Shown piece by piece: positions 1 through 12,224 of a DNA stretch of 64,000 nucleotides (position 1 is the first letter of the stretch; each line of letters begins with the position of its first letter). The DNA lies in NCBI GenBank assembly GCA_013076295.1, contig RQOL01000828.1, positions 62,001 to 126,000 on the forward strand. The letters run 5' to 3'. The stretch comes from Sanderia malayensis (lineage: Eukaryota > Cnidaria > Scyphozoa > Semaeostomeae > Pelagiidae). The notes under the pieces are model-generated. The model saw nothing but the letters and a program-made list of their open reading frames with translations, was not told where the DNA came from and made no database searches. Position numbers and translations under genes: made by a program.

Positions 1-1
1 T

Positions 2-702
2 TTAGTGAAACATGTGAAGCCCAATAAAGATAATGTAGTTCTCAAGATTCTTGATGGGCATAAAACTTGATAGGATTTTTTCGATACGAAAAAAACTGAG
101 TTGCTAGAATATGCCAAAAAAAATGGTGTTGTAATGCTGTCCCTGCCACCACATACTTCACACAAGCTGCAGCCACTACAAGCTCAGGTTAAAAATGAAA
201 TCGACCCATCCGTCAAAATATTGAGCCAAGAGCCAGGTCCACCAAAACAAAGTTCACCTGATGCAAGCAGTTTTTCAAAAGATATCAGTGTTGAAGAAAT
301 AATGAAAGTGCTAGATGTTTTGGGAAGAAAGAAAAGTAAAAGAAGTGAAGACTCACAAATTCTCACCAGCTCGCCATACAAGAAAAGAATGGTAGAATGT
401 GATAAAAAAACTAAAGGGAAGGAGGAAGGTTCCAAAGAGCAGTAAGAAATGGTCTAAATTGCAACCCAGCAAAGGAAAAGAAAGAGCAAAGGAAGCAAAG
501 AAGTACATGAAAGTGCAAAGTTGATATGGCAGATTGCCAGTGCCCATTTTACGATCGATGGTGGCAAAATCAAAAACCTGGTGACAGATGGGTCCAGTTT
601 ATCAATTGTGAAAGGCGGCTACATGAAATGTGCTGTGATGGGTCACGTGCACTTGGTTTATTTCTGACTTCTGTGACTAACAAAGAGTATTTGGCAGCTT
701 AA
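2..702 (+). pseudogene. Decayed pogo/Tigger (Jerky-like) transposase, C-terminal part
   Basis: A DDE_1-type transposase fragment that enters from outside the window. Frame 2 reads LKILDGHKT, the usual LLLLDGH-like block around the second catalytic Asp. Two stops follow at 68-73, then an open stretch from 101 with VVMLSLPPHTSHKLQPL, a hallmark of Tigger/Jerky transposases just before the third acidic residue. After the stop at about 445 a zinc-binding tail appears in another frame (526-702): CQC, then W-x-Q, then the pair LHEMC, resembling the PHD-like tail C-x-C...W-QC...W-HE-C of these proteins. One Cys of that set is Phe. Stops and a frame change make it non-functional. The family call rests on these motifs only. 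Confidence 0.75.
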
Positions 703-1332
703 CTTGCTTTGTAAATATATCGTAGGTCTGTTTCTAATGGATGGTGGCTGGAGCTGATTCTCTATGCTTAATTCATATTCGATGTTAGTTTGTGTACTGA
801 GACCTGTCTTCAATAATATTTAGTATTAGGTTCTTGCTTTTTCATTATTAGTATTCAGTAATAAAAAGGTAAAAGTCCACCAGTTATGCAATTAAAAACT
901 CCCACTGCGGTTTGTCACCGCACACCCAACTGTGGCTAAGACCATCATATTAAAAAGGAACATGAGAAATAAAAAGTAAAAAAAATTGGTATTATCTCAA
1001 TCGAATTCTACATATCAAACTGGATCGTTTTACAGCTGACGGTGGGGTCAATGCATCATATTAAAAAAAGACCATAAAATCAAAATCATGATTGCATATT
1101 ATGAATAAATAGTGGTTGTTGTTATTTTGTTTGGAAACCTGTTCATTTTTTCGAAAATATATCAGCATTTATATCGTTTTGTAACTTGTTTTCTCCCAAA
1201 CTATGTGTGAACTACTTATAGATTTAATCTGAAAAAAAACTTACAAGTTGCCGACAATTTTAGCTTTCTTGCATTGACCATATCAAACTCCTCCTCACCT
1301 GAGAATTCATAGCAAAGTCAATCAAAAGTAAG
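703..1332. other. AT-rich gap, no gene seen
   Basis: No gene, tRNA or clear repeat was recognised. It may hold the 3' untranslated part of the Tigger fragment, but I could not identify a terminal inverted repeat. Confidence 0.5.
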
Positions 1333-1575
1333 TTGGACAAGCAGAGGGCAAATTTTCAAAAAAATTACGTGGAGCAAATTGATTTAATGCTAAAGCACAA
1401 AGAAATAGAGAATATAATACACCGTCTGAAGCTCAACAACAAAGAGGATCTAGAAAAACTGAGAATGATAGCTCAAGACTGGAACAAATGGAAAAAGCTA
1501 ACAAGAAAGATATTGAAAACCGGACAAGCAGTAACATCTGTTGGTGTTACAGCAGAACTCAAAAAAGAAAAATAA
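1333..1575 (+). pseudogene. Possible retroelement ORF tail (weak)
   Basis: An 80-codon frame ends with LRMIAQDWNKWKKL. The A-x-D-x-x-x-W-x-x-L pattern occurs near the C-termini of several non-LTR retrotransposon polyproteins. Lysine-rich, no catalytic motif. A following frame to about 1805 has no recognisable domain. Unrecognised beyond this; it may be chance. Confidence 0.2.
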
Positions 1576-1805
1576 TGATACAGAGAAATAAAACGTTGCT
1601 ACATCCAGTACTGAAGTTTTCCAAAAGGTGGTGCAATCTACCTAGTGCCTTAGAGAATATCCTAACAAATGTTATTGCGAAAAGGTCTTCTTTAGAAATT
1701 TCAGAATATGTTAATGAATCCCCGATGTTTCATAAAACATATTCCTGGCTGCTTCATCTAATTGAAAATGTTGCTGACAAATTCTCATATTGGACTGCAG
1801 TGTAG

Positions 1806-3095
1806 CGCTCCGATTTTTGTTTAAATTTACCTTCTAATTGGAAAACGCAACATTGCTCCACTCTCCTAACAGCTATTGCTTTTGCTTCCTTTGGACCTGC
1901 CTAACAAGACTTTACACCAACGTCACCCCCAAAACAATCATTGCACTGCATATGATAAACAAAATGCCATTCTTCTTGTTATTATAAAATGGACAATATA
2001 CACAAGTCAGCATTGTTTTTTATGTTGTTCTCAGGCAAATATACAAGTTTTTGTTAGGAAACTCAGAGAATTCTCCCTCTTCCCCAACCTTTCTCGATTT
2101 GCAAATTCTGGATTAAATGTCAATTTTTTGTGATATTTTGGGCATATTTCTTTCCTCTGAACAATTTGAAAATGAAAAAACGTATTGCCCTTCAAACATG
2201 GATCAATTTTCAGACATAAAATGTCATAACAGCAGGATTCATGACTAGAAATTTTAAACTGTTTCAAAATGACAAAACATAAATACAAAATATTTTTCCA
2301 CAACATGTATTTCAAGTTGAATATTCTACGGTAGAAATTTGCCAAAATTTGTACATAATATTCTTTCCTAAAAAATAATTCGTTTAGGGGGTTACTTTTT
2401 TTCTGCAAATTGTACGATAAAATGGTTTTTGGGTGTTTCATTAGAATTACAACAACAACAAGGTTTTTTGGCTCAATGTGGACGCAAACCATGAAACCTT
2501 TGGCTGATGACCGTTTCAGCCATCTGGAAACCCTGCTAGTATGGATTACACACATAGGCCATGGCATGTGCGAATGCAGCCCTCAGCGTTCACAAATTGG
2601 ACAGCCACAACATGCAAATTATGCATTGAGTTTTCAGAGCATCTGACCTATTATTATTGTTAAATGTCCCAGTCTCATCAACCGGCACTCAATTCCTAAC
2701 TAATAGAGTAAAGAAAAATAAAACAGCATTTTTGGGGGAAAATATGTGCCAAACTGATTACTTCAATACGGGGTATAAAAGGTCCACAAAATTATGACAA
2801 AGTAAGCTACACCAAGTCATGTTAAAGTATTTCCGCCGAGAAGACAAAACTGACAAAATACTGACACTGTCACATTAACAACTCATTAACTACGTATCAG
2901 ATTTCAAATCACATTTTTAAAAAAATAACAAAAGCATAGTGGCAGATTAAAACTACTGTGGTGATCTTCTCCAGACAGTTCACACTCTCCGCTACCCTAG
3001 ATACTCAAGAGAATAGCCAAATTTAACAGCAACAAAAAGAACTTACAGCAAAAAAAAACAGACGTTCATTACCTTATATCTTTGCTCTTCTTCTG
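1806..3095. other. Unassigned AT-rich stretch
   Basis: Contains a 178-codon minus-strand frame (2031-2567) with no domain, no codon bias I could judge and no splice context, so I do not call it a gene. A short piece near 2585-2620 (CACAAATTGGACAGCCAC) resembles one near 29063, hinting at a minor dispersed repeat. Confidence 0.4.
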
Positions 3096-3135
3096 TTGCA
3101 TATTCCTAGAAATTCAAGTCAACCTATCATGATCA

Positions 3136-3190
3136 TGTATGTAGGATATGTAGGGTATGTATGTATGTATGTAAGTATGCATGTATGGGG
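3136..3190. repeat. (GTAT)n microsatellite
   Basis: Degenerate GTAT/GGATAT run directly visible, ending just before a single unit of the 88-bp minisatellite family (GGCATGAGCGTTAGCAAATG) at about 3189. Confidence 0.85.
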
Positions 3191-3600
3191 CATGAGCGTT
3201 AGCAAATGCAGCACCCGTAGCATGCCAGCTAGGTTAAACTTTTCTTCTTTGCTCCCCTCCCTGAAGCATGTGTACGGAAATGCACAAGAAAACAGAAGTT
3301 TTGCTCCAAACATATACATAACAATAAAATAAGTGAAAACAAGAGATGAAATATAACAATGTAGAATGTAACGAGGAAAACATAAACATGAATGAAAAAA
3401 ATAAGTCTGCTAACGTAGCCAGGGAACAACTGTCATCTGCATGTCACTCAGAATTATTGACATGGCACGTGAATGAGTGGCAATCAGTCAACAAATAATG
3501 ATACAGGATTCTCAGGCAAGCAGAGCAAGCCAAACCAATGTATGTGAGGTTGGAAAGGGCATGAGCGACAGCAAAGCCAGCGCGCCAACCACCTATAAAT
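3187..3600 (-). repeat. Two isolated 88-bp family units
   Basis: About 3187-3232 and 3530-3595 carry single diverged minus-strand units of the minisatellite described at 12225-12625 (GGCATGAGCG...AAATGCAGC; GGCATGAGCGACAGC...GCGCGCCAACC). They show that the unit also spreads as single copies. Confidence 0.6.
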
Positions 3601-3909
3601 TACCATGAATATACAATGATAAAAAGCATGTTAAGCAACAAGAAAATTGTCTCTTTCACGTTGATTGACTGGAAACTGGAATTTTAGTACAGAAAATTCA
3701 AAAATATGTGACAGCATTTAGCAGTTGTCAGCCCAAAGTCCTATGCAGCTTTAGCACTAAAGAGATTTCCAATGGGCCTATCTACAACATGGAAATTTGT
3801 CACTGCATATTTATTTTCAGCTTAAAGCATTGCATAAAAACCATCTTTCATCTTAGATGGCGAGTCTGCACCATAAACGTATATTTTGGTATTTTTTTTT
3901 CAAAATCTA

Positions 3910-4925
3910 CACTGGGGTTTCAAAAGTATTGCAACGCCTGATAAAAATGGTGTGTCTAAAAGGGGCCCAGGTTTCAAGAATTTCTTTAGCAGAAATATAC
4001 TCAGAATTTCATAAATTTTCAAGTCAAAACATCGTTTAAACTATATCATATTGTTTTATGATAATATTTAAAGAAAACTGTGAAGAAGTCCCTTAAAAAA
4101 TGTTTGCGAAAATTTATCGATGCGGAGTAATTAAAACGCCAATAGTAATAATTTCTTTCAATCAAAGCCACGCAAATTCTCTCTCATTTAAAAGAAATTG
4201 CTTTAAAACTTTGAAAAATATAAGAATTATTTGTGTAACTGTCTTGACCTGTTACAATTCACAGTTTAAGTCTTTGTTTACAACTTGAGACGCAGATGTG
4301 TTGTTTTTCAAATTTCAAAGTGGGTTTTAAAAAATAAAATTTTCGTTCACTTCAGAAAATATTAAGCCCTTAAAAATTATATCAAATTATAATATTTGAA
4401 ACAAATTATAGGAATATCCATGTTAGATTTTTTGTTATGGCAATTAACCTTCTTTTTTTAATCTGGAAAAAAAATTACGGAAAAATAGGTTTTGTCAAAT
4501 CAAATTCCTAAAATGATAAACAAAGACTTAAACCGTGAATTGTAAAAGGTCAAGACAGTTACACAAATAATTCTTATATTTTAAAGCATTCTCTTTTAAA
4601 TGAGAGAGAATTTGTGTGGCTTTGAGTGAAAGAAATTATAATTATTGGCGTTTTAATTACTCCACATCGATAAATTTTCGGAAACATTTTTAAGGGACCT
4701 CCTCACAGTTTTCTTTAAATATTATTAGAAAACAATATGATATAGCTTAAATTATGTTTTCACTTTAAAATTTATGAAATTCTGAGTATATTTCTGCAAA
4801 AGAAATTCGCTATTGAAACCCGTTTGGTATTTATACATTGTTATGTAAATTTTCTTGCTTAGGCCTCGGGCCACTTCTAGATGCCATTTTTCATCAGGCA
4901 TTGCAATACTTTTGGAACCCCAGTA
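3910..4925. mobile_element. 1.0-kb fold-back element with TA flanks (Tc1/mariner-like)
   Basis: Long imperfect inverted repeats: arm 1 about 3910-4290, arm 2 about 4500-4925, spacer about 210 bp. Ends read CACTGGGGTTTCAAAAGTAT and, on the other strand, TACTGGGGTTCCAAAAGTAT. A TA dinucleotide flanks both ends (3908-3909, 4926-4927), as expected for Tc1/mariner insertion. No transposase frame is present, so it is non-autonomous. A half copy lies at 36720-37275 and a scrap at 26655-26725. Confidence 0.8.
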
Positions 4926-6272
4926 TACATCATCATTTAGTTTTTCAAATGTATATAGCTGTACTGAGTAGGTTCAGAGATTTTCCTGCATCGATAAGAA
5001 ACTGGCATTGAAACAGTAATAGATGCAAAGCTCGGTTTTTGTATCAACTTTCCCTGATTTTTCGATAGAAAAACATATTTTTCCTCTCTTGGACCTACTT
5101 CACTTTCTCGTTATGTGCTTTTTATTATTGCTCAGGCCAATTGTCTCTTTAGGAGTCGATAACTTTGATACCGACTCAGCCTTGTTCTGAGGTCACCAGT
5201 TTGTTTTTGTCTCTGATAAAATTTTACAAAAGGTCCAAATTTTTTTAAAGCACTTCTTTGCAGTTTTTGTTATTATTGTTATAAAACAAAACAGTAAGGT
5301 CTTCCTTTTCTGACATTCATTTTGGCCCGCAGGCTAAAAATACTCTACTTCTAATAGCTACTGATACTAATCCTATTTATATTGTTTAACGACGTAAACA
5401 ACCCTGTCCTATTATCATATTTTGTGGTGCTATTTATGGAAGAGATTAATTAGCAGCTCTCTAAGGCATGATACCTCGTTGCTATGGAGTGTCCAAATTA
5501 ATACCGATAACAAATATAATGAACAAAACCTTATTGTCCAAGGTAAAAAAGGAAAAACAACTATTGTTTTGACTACTTGTTTTGAAAACAAGAAAAACAG
5601 GTTTATCTTCTCAACAGTTTACGTATTATACTATTCGGTTATTTATTCCAGCCGAGGCTATTTCAGGAAAAAATAATGCAAAGTAGCTTGGTGTATTCGG
5701 GCCTTAGCGGTCTAATCCCACAAAATCCCTGAATTAATTCTTGACAATAGATTTTGATATAAAATTTAGCACACAAAGCTTGTCTCATATGAGTGTGTGA
5801 AATCTCAGCGACGTTGGTCAGTGTGTGATCATGTGATTGGCTTCAGAGCCCATTATTACTTTGCGTAAAATCCTCCACAGTTCCCGGTTCCTCACAGAGG
5901 ATTTCTTATTTTGGCATACTTTGGCCCAAAATAAAATTGTATATCTTCAAAGTGAAAATCTACCAACTCAGCCTGTATCTTGATGTTACATGTTTAGTGT
6001 TAACATGTCTGTTACATTGGATGTGTTACAATACCTGGAAGATACTAAATAAAATTCTGTCAATTGTGTATCCTAGGTCCAGAAAGAAGTGCAAATAGTT
6101 CCAATTCTTTTTGATACGGCACACTGCAGTTCTTGGATTTGCTGGAAGAATATTTTTGCAACCACGTTATTAAATAACAGAACACACGGGAAAATATCAG
6201 AACAACACAAGAACCATGTGAAAACGTCAAGAACAACCCAAGAGCAGGTCTAAATAATTGTGAAAAAGCTGA
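4926..6272. other. Unassigned stretch with one shared short repeat
   Basis: No gene seen. The piece at about 5672-5702 (AATAATGCAAAGTAGCTTGG then TGTATTCGGG) recurs at about 45374-45405 with two changes, so it belongs to a dispersed repeat. At 6195-6250 a degraded copy of the AACCCAAGAACA repeat, seen intact at 34885-35060, is recognisable. Confidence 0.5.
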
Positions 6273-6383
6273 TAACAATAATAATAATAATAATAACGAC
6301 TTTATTTAAGTGTTGAAGGAATTTAGCATTTCTACTATTTGGGGACACTGTCATTGCCACTGTCATTGTCATTGTCACTGTCA
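6273..6383. repeat. (AAT)n and (CACTGTCATTG)n simple repeats
   Basis: An AAT trinucleotide run at about 6273-6296 and a short tandem array of CACTGTCATTG-type units at about 6348-6383 are directly visible. No function implied. Confidence 0.8.
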
Positions 6384-7558
6384 ACAATCAATTGTGATGG
6401 ATAACCAAGCCATAAAGAGTCATTCCGACAATTTCAGCCACTTTCTTCAAGGACAGATGATTAACTTTTGACTTTCTTGTCAGGCGTTTAGGCGGTAATG
6501 ATAACAAAAATTGACTTCTATTGCCTTTACAAGCATTTGTTGTGAAGCACCAATCAACAGTTTGGAGTCATCCCCAGGCACATGAAAACGTCAAATCAAG
6601 TAGAGCACTGGAGCATAAGTTATTAACCGGAAATTCACAACTAAATAATTAAACAAATGACAATGTTTTGAATATTTTTATAATGTTGCTATATATGTGA
6701 AGAGAAAAAGATGCCATTTCACATTTCTATATGACCGAACTTGCGGAGCAAGGAAGTGGGCACTAATTAGAAAAAAAGCTGTATGTACTTCTTACTTCAG
6801 GAAACGATAGGGTATATTTTTTGCAAATGGACTAGCGTTGAAGACAATAAAAGTTATTTTAAGAGCACTTGTTAAGGAAAATAGGGTATGTTTAGGTGTT
6901 CTTCTTATTAAAAACAATGGCGTTCTCACAGGTAGCATATAATTGCCGTATTTATAGCTTAAACTTGTAGTTATGATGGTGTTGAGGAAGATGATGATTT
7001 GCAATAATTCACCAAAAACACTTGGCTAAGCACAGTTATATCTTCACATGGCAGCAATGTAATTGAATTGCAAAAATATATACGTAGCAGAAATACTTAC
7101 ACCAGTACAACTTTTTCTTTATCTAAAAATGCATATGTAAGATTAAAAACTTGTATCTTTTCAAAATTTCCTGGTCAATAACTTGAATCAGCATGTTTTG
7201 GCTGTCCTATTTTGGTTATTAGGACAAATTTCAAAAATCAAGCCAATAAAAATTTGAAAAAAACTATTACTCTTTTGAGAAATGTCACTTTAAAGTTGTT
7301 GTTGAAACTAATTGTGGCAGTGACGCCAAATTCAAACATTACATGAGAAAAGCCCAGTATAAATATAAATTAAAACAATAGCCAGATGTTTGGAAGATTC
7401 CCCCCTCCTTCTGCTTGCTGGTTAACCACAAAAGCTTGTACGATCCAAAGAAATTTATTGTTGTTATCATGGCAACGTTCGACAAGAAAAATCAAAATTA
7501 ATGCTCTAGATCCGAAGAAAGTTCTAAAATGGTAAGAATGTAGGAAAATCATTTCTAG
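6384..7558. other. Unassigned AT-rich stretch
   Basis: No gene, TIR or tRNA recognised. It lies upstream of the ISL2EU-like element, whose left end I could not fix. Confidence 0.4.
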
Positions 7559-7589
7559 TCAGTTGAATCTAATAAATATTGGGAGAGAA

Positions 7590-7735
7590 ACGGTTGGGAG
7601 AAACATACATAGGGGTTGGATGATTAGTCTAAAGCGGTTGGGCGAATCGTCTTTAGAGGTTGGGCGAAACGGTGGTTGGGCGAAATGGCAGTTGGGCGAA
7701 TGATCTAGAAAGCCTTGTACTTCAGAACTTTGTTC
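7590..7735 (+). repeat. GGTTGGGCGAA subterminal repeats
   Basis: At least five degenerate units of the form GGTTGGGCGAAWCG lie head to tail (about 7595, 7638, 7658, 7673, 7690). Similar GGGGCGAAW units line both ends of the element at 21523-22264. Such subterminal arrays are common transposase-binding or terminal regions of DNA transposons. Here they sit just 5' of the YqaJ frame, so they may mark the left part of that element. Confidence 0.6.
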
Positions 7736-7739
7736 TAGG

Positions 7740-9010
7740 TTGCCACCCTCGTTGAAGAAAGTTGATTTGTTAGCTCTTAAAGATATCAATTTCACATCTG
7801 CTGATAAGAAATATGAGAACTTGGTATCCAGTTACAAAGGCATGCGATTGTCCAGCAAAGCACAGGAGGACAGGCAGAAGTTAAAAAATTCAATACCATC
7901 TTTGGATGCTAATGATTTGGAAGCCTTCTTGGCAGATATCAAAAGTGACGGTATATGCAGTGTTGTTTTATCTATGCATCCTGCTTTTTACAAGGAATTT
8001 ATCCGATTTTCTGCACAAGCCAAACCACAACTGACATCATTGTTTGAACAGAGTTTTCTGGAATTAAAATATAATTTGCTTCTTAACAAGTGTGAAGAAA
8101 TATTTTCAATTTCACAAGACGAAGTTGATTTCATTGAGCGTCATACTAGAAATCAAGCTGGTTCACCAATGTGGTTTCAACAAAGATCAGGCATTATTAC
8201 AGCAAGCAAATTCAAATCTGTCTGTCGGTCCAATCATGCCATGCCATCAACAAGTTTAATTCTTCAAATTTGCAATCCATAGAAGCACTCAAACCAAATA
8301 TGGATGTGAACATGAACAATCTGCTTGGTCTTTCTTCAAAGAAGAATCTTTTCGTAAACATCAAAATCCTCATTTAACAGAGACTGGTTTTTTCAGAAGC
8401 ACTGAGTTCCCTTTTATTGGCGCATCTCCTGATGAATTGTTTAGCTGTAGTTCTCATGGTAAATTTATTGTTGAAGTCAAATGTCCTTATCTTTGTAACA
8501 AGAAAAGTGAGACACTGCTTAAAGTTGTTGCTGATGGAGATGAAAAGCAGTTTTGTTTGGAAAAATTGATGACACACTTCATTTAAAAAAAAACCACAGC
8601 TATTACTATCAAATACAGATGCCAATGAACATTTGCAACTTAAAATCTGAATTTTTATTGTTTGGAGTGAGAGGGAATCTTTTATTAAAATGATTTCCAT
8701 TGATGAACAGTTCCTAGAAAAGACACTGAAATTAACTGCTAAATTTTTCAAAATCTGTATTCTACGTGAATTATTAGCCAAGTGGTATTCTAGAAGAAGT
8801 TAATCATCTGTTGAACAAAGAGGCATGGTTTCAAGTGTGTGCTGTTATTGCCATGAATCAAAGGATGACATTAGCATTGATTATCAATCTCTCTTCTGTA
8901 TCATCAAGACGTACCACCTCAGCTGTTTACATCTACATTCTCCACCGAAGGGCAAATTGTATTGCCCATCTTGTCCAAAAAAAGGAAGAAAGAGGAAGCT
9001 GACTTCATAA
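7740..9010 (+). pseudogene. YqaJ-type exonuclease with C-terminal PHD finger, transposon gene, frameshifted
   Basis: Accessory protein of an ISL2EU-like transposon. Frame one (7740-8282) holds the family's N-terminal region and the YqaJ entry motif WFQQRSGIITASKF. Reading shifts near 8275. The PD-(D/E)xK nuclease core then shows as FIGASPDE (about 8415-8436) and VEVKCP (about 8470-8487); a further shift near 8570 gives the conserved HSYYYQIQ. The tail (about 8825-9010) is PHD-like: CCYCHES...HLSCL...PPKGKLYCPSC. YqaJ enzymes are lambda-exonuclease-like 5'-3' nucleases; PHD fingers bind histone tails. No clear ATG starts the first frame. It converges on the transposase at 9286-10719. Confidence 0.8.
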
Positions 9011-9285
9011 TACTGTACTTGTGGATTTTAAAAACGGCTTTTTTCAAAGCCATCAAGTCGCCAACTAATATAACTGTTTGACAACACAAGGGGTTACACA
9101 TTGGTTTATTTGGTAGCTTTTAAAGGGTGACAAATACAGTGCTTCTGTTTCATTCCAGAGGAACAACAGACTCACAGAGGTTGCAAAGACCTGAACATAC
9201 AACCAAGATATCATCAAGAATGCTATCTTCTGTAGTTTTGCTCATCAGCAAATTGATGGGGATGATGCTCTGCAACATTGTAAAT

Positions 9286-10719
9286 TTATTTCAAAGCAGT
9301 CGAATGGATTCGCATGTGGGCAAGTTCTTTTGACCAATCCACCTCCTTCTTGCTAAGCTGTGGCTTTCGTTTTGTAAATGCGAGAACACATAATTCAGCA
9401 ATGAAGTAATTTACAGAATCTGCCACAGTGAAACCTCTATCAGCCAGTACCACATTACCAGGGAGTAATTTTCTTAAAACACCACAATCCTCTGACACAA
9501 AAACATCAGAGGCCTTCCCACCAAATCCATTAGAAATGAATACAGTTGTACACCTTGGGGAGAGATACCTATCAGGAATTTGACAGTGTTGTGGTGTTTG
9601 TACTGTGACCAAATCTGTGCTCTTGTAAGTAGATCCTGAGGTCTCTCAGTATAAACTTCAAAGCAATCAATGATCACAGCACACTTTGGAAAATGCTCTC
9701 TGAATGCTGTAGGCATGGTCTTGCGAAGAACTTCCCTGTCAGGCCAAAGAATAAGGGCAGATAGACGTTATGACAAAACAACAATCCACTGGTAGAAAAT
9801 TCTGCAAACACTACTTTCTTGAATTCCAAAACAATAAGCCAAGTATTGCTGTGACAAATTAAGACGTAACCGCATTAGCACCAGAAAAAGTTCTTGAAAA
9901 ATAGAGAGCTTTCTGTTATGATGGGACTCAATGTAAGGTTCGACAAAGCCAGGAATCTTCATAAGGAGCTTGTAATTAGGCAAGCCAGTAAGAAAATAAA
10001 CCTTACTATTGTCATGTTCCAGAGTACATTGCTCAAAAGATAACAATGCCAAATCAGTCCTCAGTTGGAAAACCTCTGACCTCAATGACATGTTGTCTTC
10101 CTTTAAGGATGAGATCTCTCTCTGCTGCTGCAGTTATTCATTATCATGGCTTGCGCTAACTTTCTGAAATTGCTCTATTTTGGCAATCAGCTCAGCTTTG
10201 CTCAGTGACAACAAGGAAGAAGGTGCTTGATTTAAATCGGGTTCTTCCTCATTGATGGTTGAAGAAGACGCTTGATTGGACAGAGATCTTTTAACTTTGA
10301 TTGTCTCAGCTGACTTATACCTGTCAAATTTCACTTTCATTCACTTTCTTTCTGGAGACAATGTAAAATTAAATAGGCTGGGGATGAAGTCAGGATGCAA
10401 TAGGTCATCACTCTTCTGACCTACACATTAAGGAAACATATGTAGTTAAGAAGATTTAAAACAAATAATTGTAATTTTACATTCCAATCAGAGCATACCG
10501 TAGGGCAAAAATTATCAATAAATACAAATATGTTGAGGCCTACTTGAGACAAAGTGAATTCCCCAAACCCAGGCATCGTCAATATTGCTATCTGGGTATA
10601 TTTTGGTCACAGAAATCCACCTTTCATGCCATTCAGGATCTTTGGGAATTCGATGAAATTTGACATCATCCTTAACCCATTTTTTTTGTGCAACCAACAA
10701 CAGAACAAGAGTTGACCAT
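9286..10719 (-). pseudogene. ISL2EU/PHIS-type transposase (THAP + HTH + DDE_Tnp_4), broken
   Basis: Reads right to left. Start ATG at 10719-10717. A THAP domain follows: SCSVVGC with both first Cys, then after a one-base shift VKFHRIPKDPEWHERWI and WVWGIHFVS. A GTAGGC donor near 10550 and TAG acceptor near 10430 bracket an intron; exon 2 gives the usual GQKSDDLLHPDFIPSLF. A coiled stretch and helix-turn-helix region follow, with stops near 10135 and 9770. The DDE core is clear: [13 protein letters not shown] (first Asp), [20 protein letters not shown], a frameshift near 9550, then LADRGF (second Asp). The final RIHxER block reads MRIHSTALK, so the third acidic residue is lost. At least three breaks make it inactive. 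Confidence 0.85.
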
Positions 10720-12224
10720 TTTGAAAAAATTTCGCTGCAAAACCAAAGTTTGTTTTGCGCCTTTTTTGTTTATCACCAGCCTCTCTTGTCAATGACAGAT
10801 ATTTGTGTCCTTCGGCCTAACTTTTTACTAAAAAGCCACGAGCCCCGGCCGATAGCCTCTTTTTCCGTTAAATTTTTTGCAAGAAAGAAAGTTTATCAGA
10901 TGAAAATCTGATCTCATTCCAAAAAACTAGTATTTTTACGTCAAGTGACAAATTTGTTTGCAAACTTGACTTGGTATCCTTGTCTATTATGCAAATTTGG
11001 AAGGGACGAAATTAGGGGCTACTTTGTGGCCGCCATCTTACCACTTATTTTACCTCTCAGCAACAAGCGGAGACATGGAAAACACTACAGACTCTGGACC
11101 GATCAAAGGAAAAAAATAGAAGACATGGCAAAGAGATTGCAAAAGATATTTGATATTATCAACGAATGAACAGGGAAAAAAGAAAATCAATTAAAAAAAA
11201 TCCAGGCACACAGCCATATTTGGTGGGAAAGTGCCCTTGCGTGTTGTCCAAGGACTGGAACAGACTATATGATGTTTTGCATGCTTTGCAGCCAATTTGT
11301 TTTTTGAGTAACTCTTAGGTTAAGTATTTTAGACTAAGTAATTTTTTAGTTCAATTGTACATATCAGACTTATTTTTCAGTCTCAACATCACTCACATAT
11401 CAAGTTACAATTACCTGCTTCGTTTAAATTTTTTGTGTCACCGCCCGCCTTGGGTAGCCTCAAAATCACCCTTCCATTACAAAAAATGACTCTTTCTAGC
11501 TTAGTTGCCTATCAAAATGGTGTGTTATCGCCATTTTGACGATTATTTAGCCCTGCCCTTCGGGTGCTCTTAGATTGTTCTTGGAGGGTTCAGCCTGTTC
11601 TGGTGGGTTCCAGTGTGTTAATACATCAATTTTTGCAGCCCGGAAGATGGAGAACTACATCTTTCAACACAAAAATTCGTTCCTGAAATTGAAGTTCGAA
11701 TTGCTTTGATAATCCTGTAACAAAGTAGGTTACTGGAATCTGATAGCAAGAATAATAGAAACTGATTCATCCTTCTTTACTAACTCTTAAAAACTACAAC
11801 AGCTACCTTTGTGTAGAATATAACTCTCTCGTGGATTCTGTTTATTGGTTTACCACCCAGCCTGTGATAGTACACTCAAAAGAGCTAAAGAAAAGTGTTC
11901 GGTATAGTCATCACTATTTCAATTTCCATTTAATTAAACATGCCTCTGCTTTTGAGATCCAAGAGTTGGAACCCAGATTGTTGTCGAAAGTTTTAGTAAA
12001 ATATGTGCAGTGTATCATAGCTTTTACTCCACTCTGCTAGCTGGATAAATAGCTAGTAAATAAACTAGATACTTGCAGGAAGCAATATGTGCTGCTCTTG
12101 AGTATAAAAAACTTGATAATATTAACAAATATGTGATGGAATATGGCTAAATGCTTTCCGTCAATGAAAATGGTATTAAATTAACAGAATATTTCACTCA
12201 GCAAATTAGTTAAATTACTAACCG
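10720..12224. other. Unassigned stretch right of the ISL2EU-like element
   Basis: No gene seen. A fragment at about 11575-11620 (TTGTTCTTGGAGGGTTCAGC) resembles the CCCAAGAACAA repeat of the element at 34881-35969. I could not find the right terminal repeat of the ISL2EU-like element. Confidence 0.4.

Noticed and set aside
2031..2567. 178-codon minus-strand open frame
   Set aside because: No domain, low complexity of motifs, no splice or start context; length is within chance for AT-rich DNA with few stops on that strand.
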